Assembly (NCBI RefSeq): GCF_000739575.1 | Contig: NZ_BBJO01000038.1 | Location: forward strand, 1 to 42,849 | Length of the DNA stretch: 42,849 nt | DNA from: Halobellus rufus | GTDB lineage: Archaea > Halobacteriota > Halobacteria > Halobacteriales > Haloferacaceae | Direction: 5' to 3' | In this document: one piece after another, positions 34,924 to 42,164 of the stretch | Position numbering within the stretch: the stretch's first letter is position 1 | Layout of the letters: every line of letters begins with the position of its first letter | The notes under the pieces: model-generated | The model's database searches: none | What the model was told of the DNA's origin: nothing | What the model saw: only the letters and a program-made list of their open reading frames with translations | Program-made: the position numbers and the translations under genes

Positions 34924-36267
34924 TTACTCCTTCTTGCGTCGGTCGGGGGAGTACGGAACCTCACCGACTGTGGCAGTAATTTCGCACTGTTCGTGCCGTT
35001 CGACCTTCGGGTTCGGCGAGTCGTCTTCTCCCCAGATTAACGTGACCTCGGTCCCTGGTTCGGCATATTCGGTGTCGAGACTACACAGCGAAATAACGGT
35101 GCCGGCGTCGTACTCGTACGAGCGCGAGTGCGACAGCCCGACCCGTTCGCCATCGATACGTACTTCGTCGTAATTCGCTCGTCCCCACCCGATGCGTGGA
35201 AGATCGATAAACTTCTTCGTCTCACCGGCACGGAACAGCGAGGCGTAGACGTCGATCACGTCATCTTCGTCCCACGCCAGCGAGACCAGTGTCCGGTCTG
35301 GATCATCTGCCATCTTTTCGAGCGCCTGGCGACCGACGAACTCGTGATCGAAGCTGATGAGCTTCCCGTAGCCAAGCTCGAACGGATCCATGTAGTACGC
35401 GGAGATGTCGTCAGCAACGAAGCTACCGTCGATCGAGTACGTCGCTTCGCGGCTGTCGGCGTCGAGCCACTCGCGGTAACTGCTCATCTCGTTGACGTCG
35501 TAGATTGGCGGGACGCCGGGGGGGACCCAGCCGAGTTTTACCGAGAGGGTGTGGTAGGCTTTTGACCCGAGCTGCTTGATACCGTGCTCTTTGCCTGCTT
35601 CGACGATGGCATCGCGGACCTGATCGGCGTGCTCGAATGGGCCGATGAACTCGAATCCGAACTCCGTCGACATCCCGTGTCCGAGCGCAATGGTCTCGAC
35701 GCCCGCGAGATCGACCGTCTCGAAGTGATAGAAGGGGATTGAATCCAAATCCGCGTCTGTGACCTGTTCGAGAACCGGTCGCGCGTTCGGGCCTTGGACT
35801 TGGAACACGAAGTTCTCGGGATCACCCTTGTGGGCCGATGTTCGGGGTTCGGTCTCGACAGTGGCATCGTAATCTCCAATTTCGAGGTTGTATCGAACCC
35901 AGTTTGCCGAGAGCATCCCTGCGCTGTAGTACTCCTCGTCGTCGAGCCGAAGCATCGGGCCGTCACCGATGATGTGCCCATTCTGATTACACATCACGAG
36001 TTGCTTGGCGCGGCCGATGTCATAGTTCTCAAAGCTGTTGATGCTGAGGTCGTGCAGTAAATCCTCTGCATCCGGACCGGTGACACGCAGAGCCGTCATA
36101 TGGTGTGAGAGATTAGCCAAGGACACCGACTCTGTGACCGCCCGCTGTTCGTCTAACCAGTTCGTTATCTCGTTCGGGACGACTGGGAAATTATCTGTGT
36201 AGTCGCCACCTTTCTGGCGCAGTACTTCGACAGGATCGCCTGACGCCTGAATGGCTTCGGGGTCCAT
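34924..36267 (-). CDS. LigM/DesA-like folate-dependent O-demethylase (GcvT family), copy 2
   Basis: A 447-aa paralogue of the gene at 27840, also alignable to LigM/DesA over its length: NEITNWLDEQRAVTESVSLANL, SHHMTAL, MCNQNGHIIGDGP, LGHGMSTEFGFEFIGPFEHA, GSKAYHTLSVKLGW, YREWLDADSREA, FDHEFVGRQALEK and WGEDDSP near the end. The His and Tyr matched to LigM catalytic residues are kept. The two copies differ clearly (STPVIVGWVDVY versus TLSVKLGWVPPG around the presumed active site), which suggests different methoxy substrates, for example vanillate-type and syringate-type. Tetrahydrofolate-recycling genes are not in the window. Confidence 0.82.
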   Translation of the reverse strand: MDPEAIQASGDPVEVLRQKGGDYTDNFPVVPNEITNWLDEQRAVTESVSLANLSHHMTALRVTGPDAEDLLHDLSINSFENYDIGRAKQLVMCNQNGHIIGDGPMLRLDDEEYYSAGMLSANWVRYNLEIGDYDATVETEPRTSAHKGDPENFVFQVQGPNARPVLEQVTDADLDSIPFYHFETVDLAGVETIALGHGMSTEFGFEFIGPFEHADQVRDAIVEAGKEHGIKQLGSKAYHTLSVKLGWVPPGVPPIYDVNEMSSYREWLDADSREATYSIDGSFVADDISAYYMDPFELGYGKLISFDHEFVGRQALEKMADDPDRTLVSLAWDEDDVIDVYASLFRAGETKKFIDLPRIGWGRANYDEVRIDGERVGLSHSRSYEYDAGTVISLCSLDTEYAEPGTEVTLIWGEDDSPNPKVERHEQCEITATVGEVPYSPDRRKKE

Positions 36268-36409
36268 ACACCGAGAGGGTCATCCCATATACTTAAATAT
36301 ACCCTACGCGGAAATAGCTGAAAAAATTCTCGGAAGACTCAAGTTCGCTGACGCGGTGTGAATCCGATGGTAGACACCGCAATCAGGAGATGATCGATTC
36401 GGCGGGGCG

Positions 36410-37399
36410 CTACAGGTCGAGAAGACGTTTCATATTCCCGGAGAAAATTTTCTCCTTGTCAGCCTCCGAGATGTCTAGGTCCTCGATCAACGGGGTGATT
36501 TCGGTCGCCCAGTACTGTCCCTTGTCAGGGCCGAACGGGTAATCGGCGCTGTAGACGACGTTCTCCGCGCCGAAGAACTCCAGACCGCACTCCAGCGGGT
36601 AGGACTCCCCTTGGCTGCTGACAGCCGTGTCTCCGTAGATTCGATCGAAGTATGCGTCAAGCGGCTCGGAAAGGTCGGCGATCGCGGGATTCTGATACAG
36701 TTCCGGCTCTTCGCTCCGCGACTGGTACCACGATCGGATCCGACCGACGAGGTAGGGAAACGATCCACCGAGGTGGTGTGAGATGATCTCTAGGTTCTCG
36801 TGACGGTCGAGCACGCCGGAAAAAATGAGCCGTGCTAGCGCTATGTTGGTGTCGAACGGCCACGCTAGCATCTTATATATCCACGTGTGAGACTGGTCGT
36901 AGTCGTGCCAATCAGTCAACTGCGGGTGAATCCAAATGGGGACGTCGAGGTCGTCGACGGTGGCGTAGAACTCCTCGAAATCGTCGTCATCGAGCATTTT
37001 ACCGTCAATATTCGAGAAAATTTGAATGCCGTGCATACCGAGGTCTTCGACGCAGCGGCGGGCTTCGTCGACGTATTCGTCGGTGAGAAACGGGACTGTG
37101 CCGGTCGCGATGAACCGATCGGGGTTCTCGTCGGCGATCCGTCGGATTTCATTATTCGCGACACGGGTGGCTTCTAGGACGTCGTCTGGATCGGCCCCCT
37201 GCCACAGCATCGGTGCGGCGAGATTGATCACCTGTTTATCGATCCCATTCTTGTCGAGGTACTCGAGTCGCCCGTCTATCTCGAACATCCGTGGTGCGTT
37301 CCGGAGGCTATCCAGTTCGGAGCTCGGATACACTTTCTCCAGTTCGTCGAGCGCCTCGTACGACATAATGTGCGAGGTCGCGTCTATAATTTCGTGCAT
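36410..37399 (-). CDS. Amidohydrolase-2 / ACMSD-like metal-dependent hydrolase or decarboxylase
   Basis: A 329-aa TIM-barrel protein. Metal or catalytic positions: DATSHIM at the N-terminus (His kept, first His of the usual HxH replaced by Thr), H in PIWIHPQ, HH in ISHHLGGSFPYLVGR and Asp in VYSADYPFGPDKG. The family includes ACMS decarboxylase, gamma-resorcylate decarboxylase, LigJ hydratase and LigY-like C-C hydrolases, several of which act on ring-cleavage products or phenolic acids. It is the last gene before the IS6-type remnant and shares orientation with LigM-like copy 2. ATG 37399 (MHEIIDATS) is used. Confidence 0.85.
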   Translation of the reverse strand: MHEIIDATSHIMSYEALDELEKVYPSSELDSLRNAPRMFEIDGRLEYLDKNGIDKQVINLAAPMLWQGADPDDVLEATRVANNEIRRIADENPDRFIATGTVPFLTDEYVDEARRCVEDLGMHGIQIFSNIDGKMLDDDDFEEFYATVDDLDVPIWIHPQLTDWHDYDQSHTWIYKMLAWPFDTNIALARLIFSGVLDRHENLEIISHHLGGSFPYLVGRIRSWYQSRSEEPELYQNPAIADLSEPLDAYFDRIYGDTAVSSQGESYPLECGLEFFGAENVVYSADYPFGPDKGQYWATEITPLIEDLDISEADKEKIFSGNMKRLLDL

Positions 37400-37456
37400 C
37401 GCTATCAGATTTCTGTGAGACAACTTAAAATTATGCTGGAAAGGTGTGGTAGTGTT

Positions 37457-38149
37457 TAGTTAGGAGCATTGAGCCAAGCAGCAAATGCTTGGGGCCAATT
37501 TTCGGCGGTTTGCGGCTTAACGTGGCTGAAACAGTTTGAGAACGAGGATGTTCGGCGTTTGACTTCTCGGAAAATTCGCTCGATGGCATTCCGATTTCCA
37601 GTCCGTTCAGTTTGAAATCAGAGCGAAGCTCTGGCCAGCGCGGTTTGGAGGTGTTGAGCGCCATCGACCAGAAACATTACAGATTCGACATCGTGTTTCT
37701 GGCGGAGTTCTCGCAAAAAATCTCGTTTAACGCGGTCGTTGTCGTCGAAAACAGCCGGAGATGTAGCAGATCGTTTGTGTCGGGATCAGCGGGCCTTCGC
37801 AAGAGCAAAGCTCTTGCGCAGCCCATCAGAACGGCGACGCCGTTCTGAGGACGGCGTACAGCCAGCATTGCTCGTCATTGATTCGAATCACGGTTTCATA
37901 GAGCGCAACATAATTCGGGCTTCGGCCGTCTGCAGGCTGTAGATCGGCCTACTGCACCCAATCGTGGATTGCCTTGCGAGATCGCTCGACACCCCACTCT
38001 TCGAGAATAGAGACGGTATTCGACAGCGACAAGCCCGCTAACTGCAGTTGAATACCGAGCTTCATCGCACGCTCGGGTGTCCACTGTCGCTCCACAAAAT
38101 CCAAATCAATCAAGTCTGTACATCCGCTGAGGCGGCCGATTTCTGCCAT
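37457..38149 (-). pseudogene. IS6-type transposase, decayed
   Basis: The N-terminal 66 codons (MAEIGRLSGCTDLIDLDFVE...; AGLSLSNTVSILEEWGVERSRKAIHDWVQ) match haloarchaeal IS6-family transposases. Then come a stop codon, an inserted double-hairpin element of about 60-65 bases at 37798-37848, a further frame change, a TGA in ASL*FQTERTG and later in-frame family sequence (NRNAIERIFREVKRRTSSFSNCFSH). The conserved DDE residues lie in different frames, so the gene is dead. The element may still be mobilised in trans because its ends are intact. Confidence 0.82.
37798..37848. repeat. Double-hairpin palindromic element inside the IS6 pseudogene
   Basis: CGCAAGAGC/GCTCTTGCG (37798-37806/37810-37818) and TCAGAACGGCG/CGCCGTTCTGA (37826-37836/37838-37848), seven bases apart. 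In reverse complement the order and spacer resemble the element at 1568-1618. It interrupts the transposase between LYAV and DPDTND. Confidence 0.8.
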
Positions 38150-38198
38150 AGATCAGCAAGAAATTCTCCCGCCTCACTCTTCATACTTAACTAAACAC

Positions 38199-38494
38199 GA
38201 CCAGTCGGCGATTGGTTCGCAGTTCTACCCAACAACTGCTTTAGCGGGAAAGTGTCGATACAATAGGACTTCAACAGAGCCGACTGGGAGTAATGAGACA
38301 GCAACGGTCAGCACCCAGATAGCCTAGGAGATATCAACTCCTGCGGCTTGCTGTGGTTCTTAGATTCCGTCCTGCGATCCTTGCATCATTGGGTTTTGCC
38401 GAGAATACAGCCCTTTTACATTCATTCATTCACCGTGTCTGACAGGTCAGCCATCGCTAATCCGAACATTCCCTGAAATGATCGAGTCAATCGA
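38199..38494. other. Intergenic stretch between the IS6 remnant and the SMC-related gene
   Basis: About 296 bases with no open frame of note and no recognisable RNA or IS end. It lies downstream of the SMC-related gene. Confidence 0.5.
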
Positions 38495-40441
38495 TCAGAT
38501 AGACGTCACACGAGCGAAGTCGTCGTCGAGCGCCTGCGCGTCTTCGGGCAGCAACGCGACGACGAGGAAGTCGGCGTAGTCGGCGAAGTACTCGACCAAC
38601 GCGGCGATTCGGTCGGAGTCGATCGCTTCCAGCGAGTCCAACAGCATGAACGGAACCGTCTCGTGGAGGTCGTGGACGAGGTAGCCGGCCAGCGCGAAGA
38701 TCAGTCCCGTGACCTCTCGTTCGCTTTCCGAAAGGTGGTCGATCGTGTCCTCGTAGGCCGCGCCGTTTTCGGTCGTCCGCACGATGTGGAGCTCGAAGCG
38801 CGTCTGGCCCTCGCTTGCGCCGGTGCCCTCGATCCGCTCGATCCAGATCCGCTCGATATTCTCGTAGCCGAGGAGGTCCAGGATCGACTCCATATGGTCA
38901 TTAAAGGAGTCGACGGCCTCGGCCTCGATTTGATCGATCTTCGTCCGTTGATCCGTGAGTTCGTCGACCAGTTCCGCGCGCTTCTCGCGGAGTTCCTCGG
39001 CGCGTTCGACGTCGTCCTCGATCTCCTCGATCTCCGCGGTGACCTCGTCGAGGTCGGATTCGAGGCTGTCGATCTCGAACTCCAGTTGATTCGCTTCCTT
39101 GTGCAGCGAGAGGATTTCGTCGAAGTCCGCCGATTCGAGGCTTTCGACTTCCGACTCCAGCGACTCGACGTCCGCAGTGAGCGATTCGCGGTTCGCTTTC
39201 AGCGCGTCGATCTGCTCGTCGCGGCGGTCGAGTTCCGCATCGATATCCTCGAGCTTCCGTTCGATTTCGGAGCGCCGCTGTTGTTTCTTTCTCGCCGCTT
39301 GTTGCTCCTGTTTCTTTTCTTCGAGGGCGCTTTTGACCTCGTTCAGCTCCTCGACTTTCTCCGTACGGATCGACTTCAGCCGCTCGATCGTCGACTCGAT
39401 CTGTTCGCGCTCGACTGAGGAGCCGCAGGTCCAACAGACCACGGTCTCCGCGTCCGAGTCGACGAGTTGGTCGGTTACCGAATTGCCACTGCTCTCGGTG
39501 ACCGCGCCGCCGTCCTCGAGGAGCTCGTAGTCTTCGGCTTCGAGCCGTTCCTCGTTGTACTGGATGAGGCTGCGGAGCTCGTTGATCTCGGAGTTCAGGT
39601 CCTGTCGTTCGCCGCGGAGGCGCTCGATCTCCGATTCGAGATCGCGGTGTTCGCCCATCGGAGCGTCCGGAAGCTCTTCGAGGTCGGCTTCGAGTTCGTT
39701 CTGCTCGCGCTTCAGCGAGGAGATGCTCTCCTCCTGGCGCTCGATCTTTCGGCGGACGGATTCCAGCTCCGAGCGGGTCTCGCGCAGTTCTTGGAGTTTC
39801 TCTTCGAGTTCCGCTTGCTCTTTGCGGCCCTCCTCGACGTCGCGGCTGCTGTCGTCGATGTCCGCTTCGAGGTCTGCGAGTTCCTCGCGCTTGTCCTCGA
39901 TCTTCTCGCGGAGTTGTGTCCGGCGCTGTTCGAGTTCGGGGAGTTCGCGTTTCTTCGATTCGATGCGCGCGAGTTCGTCGTTGATGTCGCCTTTTTCTTC
40001 TTCGAGGCGGCGGATCTCCGAGCGGATGGCGTCGACGTCGACGGGACGCATAATGACGTCTCGGAGCTGTTCGCCGCGGGCGGCCGCTTGGCGGGCGTCG
40101 TTGGTCTCTAAGAGGAACGCGAAGAGATCCGCGACCTCGGGGTCGTCGAGGTAGGCGTCGCCCTCGAAGCTGATGCTGTCGCCCGCGCGGGTGAGGGTGC
40201 GCTCGTACGTTGTCCCGCCGAGCGTGAGTTCGATCCGACCGGTGTCGGCGTCGCCCTTCAGCGAGACGCGCTGGCTTCCCATCGCACCCATAATCGATCG
40301 GAGGAACGAGGTCCGGTTGGTCGCGTTCTTGCCTGTGAGGACGGTTACGCCGGGCGGAATGTCTACTTCAGTGTCGTCGATACCGCCGATGTTCTCGGCA
40401 GAGAAATGAGCGGAGTCAGTCAGTTGTTCGGAAGTCGCCAT
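38495..40441 (-). CDS. Archaea-specific SMC-related protein (ASRP)
   Basis: A 648-aa Rad50/SMC-like ATPase. The Walker A is unusual (LTGKNATNRTS, residues 36-45, in place of GxxGxGKS/T). Two long coiled-coil arms (about 140-310 and 345-510) flank a zinc-hook-type CWTC at 336-339. The C-terminal head has the signature LSESEREVTG and Walker B-like PFMLLDSLEAID. This matches the haloarchaeal SMC-related group. It probably organises or segregates DNA, or acts in repair, and sits beside the ParA locus. A TATA-like TTATTTTG and a perfect palindrome lie just upstream. The start is ATG 40441. Confidence 0.87.
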   Translation of the reverse strand: MATSEQLTDSAHFSAENIGGIDDTEVDIPPGVTVLTGKNATNRTSFLRSIMGAMGSQRVSLKGDADTGRIELTLGGTTYERTLTRAGDSISFEGDAYLDDPEVADLFAFLLETNDARQAAARGEQLRDVIMRPVDVDAIRSEIRRLEEEKGDINDELARIESKKRELPELEQRRTQLREKIEDKREELADLEADIDDSSRDVEEGRKEQAELEEKLQELRETRSELESVRRKIERQEESISSLKREQNELEADLEELPDAPMGEHRDLESEIERLRGERQDLNSEINELRSLIQYNEERLEAEDYELLEDGGAVTESSGNSVTDQLVDSDAETVVCWTCGSSVEREQIESTIERLKSIRTEKVEELNEVKSALEEKKQEQQAARKKQQRRSEIERKLEDIDAELDRRDEQIDALKANRESLTADVESLESEVESLESADFDEILSLHKEANQLEFEIDSLESDLDEVTAEIEEIEDDVERAEELREKRAELVDELTDQRTKIDQIEAEAVDSFNDHMESILDLLGYENIERIWIERIEGTGASEGQTRFELHIVRTTENGAAYEDTIDHLSESEREVTGLIFALAGYLVHDLHETVPFMLLDSLEAIDSDRIAALVEYFADYADFLVVALLPEDAQALDDDFARVTSI

Positions 40442-40477
40442 TGTCTTGTGTTTAACTCACGACTACAAAATAATTAG

Positions 40478-40498
40478 GACCAATTCCGGAAATTGGTC
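40478..40498. promoter_or_regulatory. Palindromic operator candidate upstream of the SMC-related gene
   Basis: GACCAATT-CCGGA-AATTGGTC, 8-base perfect arms, ends 37 bases before the start at 40441. On the minus strand it sits just upstream of TATA-like TTATTTTG (near 40467-40474), overlapping the usual BRE position, so a bound protein would block transcription. Confidence 0.55.
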
Positions 40499-40641
40499 TC
40501 GTTGGAATCCTCTTTTTGTCTTGCGGTTTGGTGGTGGGTAATTTTCACCGGATCCGTGTTATTTGGTTAGGATTCTCTCCTCAATGTTAACGCTGACCGA
40601 TTTTAACGGGGCCGGTGTTACTGTTTTGAAAACACTTTCTG

Positions 40642-40840
40642 AGCTAGCTTTTTTTAGTTAAGCTAGCTACTTCAACTGAGCCACCTAAGGTAACTACTTT
40701 GACTGTGATGGCTAAGTTAGCTACAGTAGTTACCTTGAAGTATGCTCCGCTGGTGGGTTGTACTGAACAGGTAGCTACTAAGATGCCTAATGCACCTCAC
40801 CAACAACAGGCACCTAAGGTGCCGCAGCTACCGTAGCTAC
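40642..40840. repeat. TARCTAC repeat array upstream of parA (centromere or operator candidate)
   Basis: Seven copies of (T/C)A(G/A)CTAC lie in 200 bases: 40664-40670, 40691-40697, 40718-40724, 40726-40732 (inverted), 40772-40778, 40825-40831 and 40834-40840. AGCTAGCT occurs at 40642-40649 and 40661-40668, and CACCTAAGGT at 40682-40691 and 40811-40820, the latter inside the perfect palindrome 40809-40823. The array ends 12 bases before parA. Such arrays act as parS sites and par operators in plasmid partition systems. Confidence 0.7.
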
Positions 40841-40851
40841 TCTAGATAACA

Positions 40852-41718
40852 ATGTCCACTAACGAACCACGCGCTGTCAGTGTTGGGGTACTGAAAGGGG
40901 GATTCGGCAAGACGACTACTGCGATCAATATCGCCCGTGAATTAGCTCACCGGAATGGCCGTGCGCTCGTTGTCGATCTTGACGACAACGGGCATATGAC
41001 TCGCCAACTTGGGTTTGAAGGCGAATTTACCAGCGAGACCAACCATACGAAGCAAGTCCTGGTGGAGGGAGATGACCCCACGCAATACACAGTGACTGTC
41101 GTTGAGGGACTTGACCTCTTCCCAGCGCACACGGAACTCGAATCCGTTGAGAATGAACTCCGCAACGCGACGATGGGTAGTGCTCGCCTGAAGAAACACC
41201 TTGTCGACCCACTGCTCGGTGAACAGTATGAGTACATCGTCGTCGATTGCCCGGCGAATCGCGGCAAACTCAACGACAATGCAATGTATGCAACGCAGAA
41301 TATCATCATCCCACTGAAGCCTGAAAGCGGGTATGACTCCGGGCTCTCAAACACGATTCAACGACTTGTCGAAGACGCACGAGAATACTTTGAGCTCAAC
41401 ATCCTTGCAGTCACGCCGACAGCGCTGAATAGTCGGATTGACCAAGATACACGCGACCGTGGCCTGCTCGAACAGCTCAATTCTCTAGATATTGCCGACG
41501 ATATCATCCCGAAGTACGCTCGAATTATGGATGATGAGTGGGCTGCGATCGATGCCGGTGAATACGATGGTGAGTTACCAGGCATTCGGTTCCGTGGATC
41601 TATTGACAGTGCCCACGACGCTGGGTTGCCTGTTCGAGATTATGATCCGGACTGTGACCAACTCGAGAACTATGCTGAGCTGGCCCATATTGTCGAGCAA
41701 GGAGGGATCCAGCAATGA
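40852..41718 (+). CDS. ParA-family partition ATPase
   Basis: A 288-aa Walker-type ATPase. The deviant Walker A KGGFGKTTTA (K15, K20) is followed by ALVVDLDDNG and the Walker B-like YEYIVVDCPANRG. It binds DNA non-specifically and moves plasmid copies apart together with a ParB-type adaptor. The downstream gene overlaps it by four bases (ATGA). The upstream repeat array is the likely centromere and operator. This is the strongest single indication that the window is part of an extrachromosomal replicon or a former one. Confidence 0.92.
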   Translation: MSTNEPRAVSVGVLKGGFGKTTTAINIARELAHRNGRALVVDLDDNGHMTRQLGFEGEFTSETNHTKQVLVEGDDPTQYTVTVVEGLDLFPAHTELESVENELRNATMGSARLKKHLVDPLLGEQYEYIVVDCPANRGKLNDNAMYATQNIIIPLKPESGYDSGLSNTIQRLVEDAREYFELNILAVTPTALNSRIDQDTRDRGLLEQLNSLDIADDIIPKYARIMDDEWAAIDAGEYDGELPGIRFRGSIDSAHDAGLPVRDYDPDCDQLENYAELAHIVEQGGIQQ

Positions 41719-42074
41719 CTGGGTTCGATGATCTCAACGAGGCAGGAAAAGAACAAACGAAAGTTTCGAGCGACGAGTCGGCTGCGGGTTCCGTTGATAG
41801 TGGGGATCAGCCGACAGAGGATGATTCTGAGACGGAGCCGGACCTCTCCGAGCCGGCTTTTCCGTTTGATGATTCGGTACAGGCACAGATTTACCCCAGA
41901 CAAACAACGCACGAGGAATTCCAGGATTTCCTCGATATCGACCTAAAGCGGTTGCTTCGTGATCGCGATATCCGGAACGAAGCCGGTCGTGAACTCCACG
42001 AAGCCGTGCTCCGTGTCGCGATGGACCATCCTGAAGAAGTGGCAGAGGAAGTCGCAGATCAGCGACGACATTAA
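41715..42074 (+). CDS. Small partner of ParA (ParB-like adaptor candidate)
   Basis: A 119-aa protein with no recognised family. The first 60 residues are acidic and probably disordered (DEDDSETEPDLSEP-like composition); the second half is helical (HEEFQDFLDIDLKRLLRDRD; GRELHEAVLRVAMDHPEEVAEEVADQ). Its start overlaps the parA stop, as in plasmid partition operons where the second gene encodes the centromere-binding adaptor. That role is inferred from position only; no ParB or ribbon-helix-helix motif is seen. Confidence 0.68.
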   Translation: MTGFDDLNEAGKEQTKVSSDESAAGSVDSGDQPTEDDSETEPDLSEPAFPFDDSVQAQIYPRQTTHEEFQDFLDIDLKRLLRDRDIRNEAGRELHEAVLRVAMDHPEEVAEEVADQRRH

Positions 42075-42164
42075 CAGGTATGGAAGTTTCAAGGCTAAAA
42101 CCCGCGCTTCACAGTAGTTGCCGAATCAGATTCTATTCCGCGCTGAGCAAGCGGTTGAGATCGG

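Larger units (their letters stand above)
37452..38198. mobile_element. IS6-type insertion sequence remnant with intact terminal repeats
   Basis: An element of about 747 bases bounded by GTGTTTAGTTA (37452-37462) and TAACTAAACAC (38188-38198), perfect 11-base inverted ends. It encloses a decayed transposase on the minus strand. The flanking 8 bases do not match each other, so no target duplication is visible; that suggests a rearrangement or an old insertion. Confidence 0.82.

Noticed and set aside
37618..37632. CAGAGC-GAA-GCTCTG as a third palindromic insertion in the IS6 remnant
   Set aside because: The residues it encodes align with the transposase family without extra length, so it is probably coding sequence.
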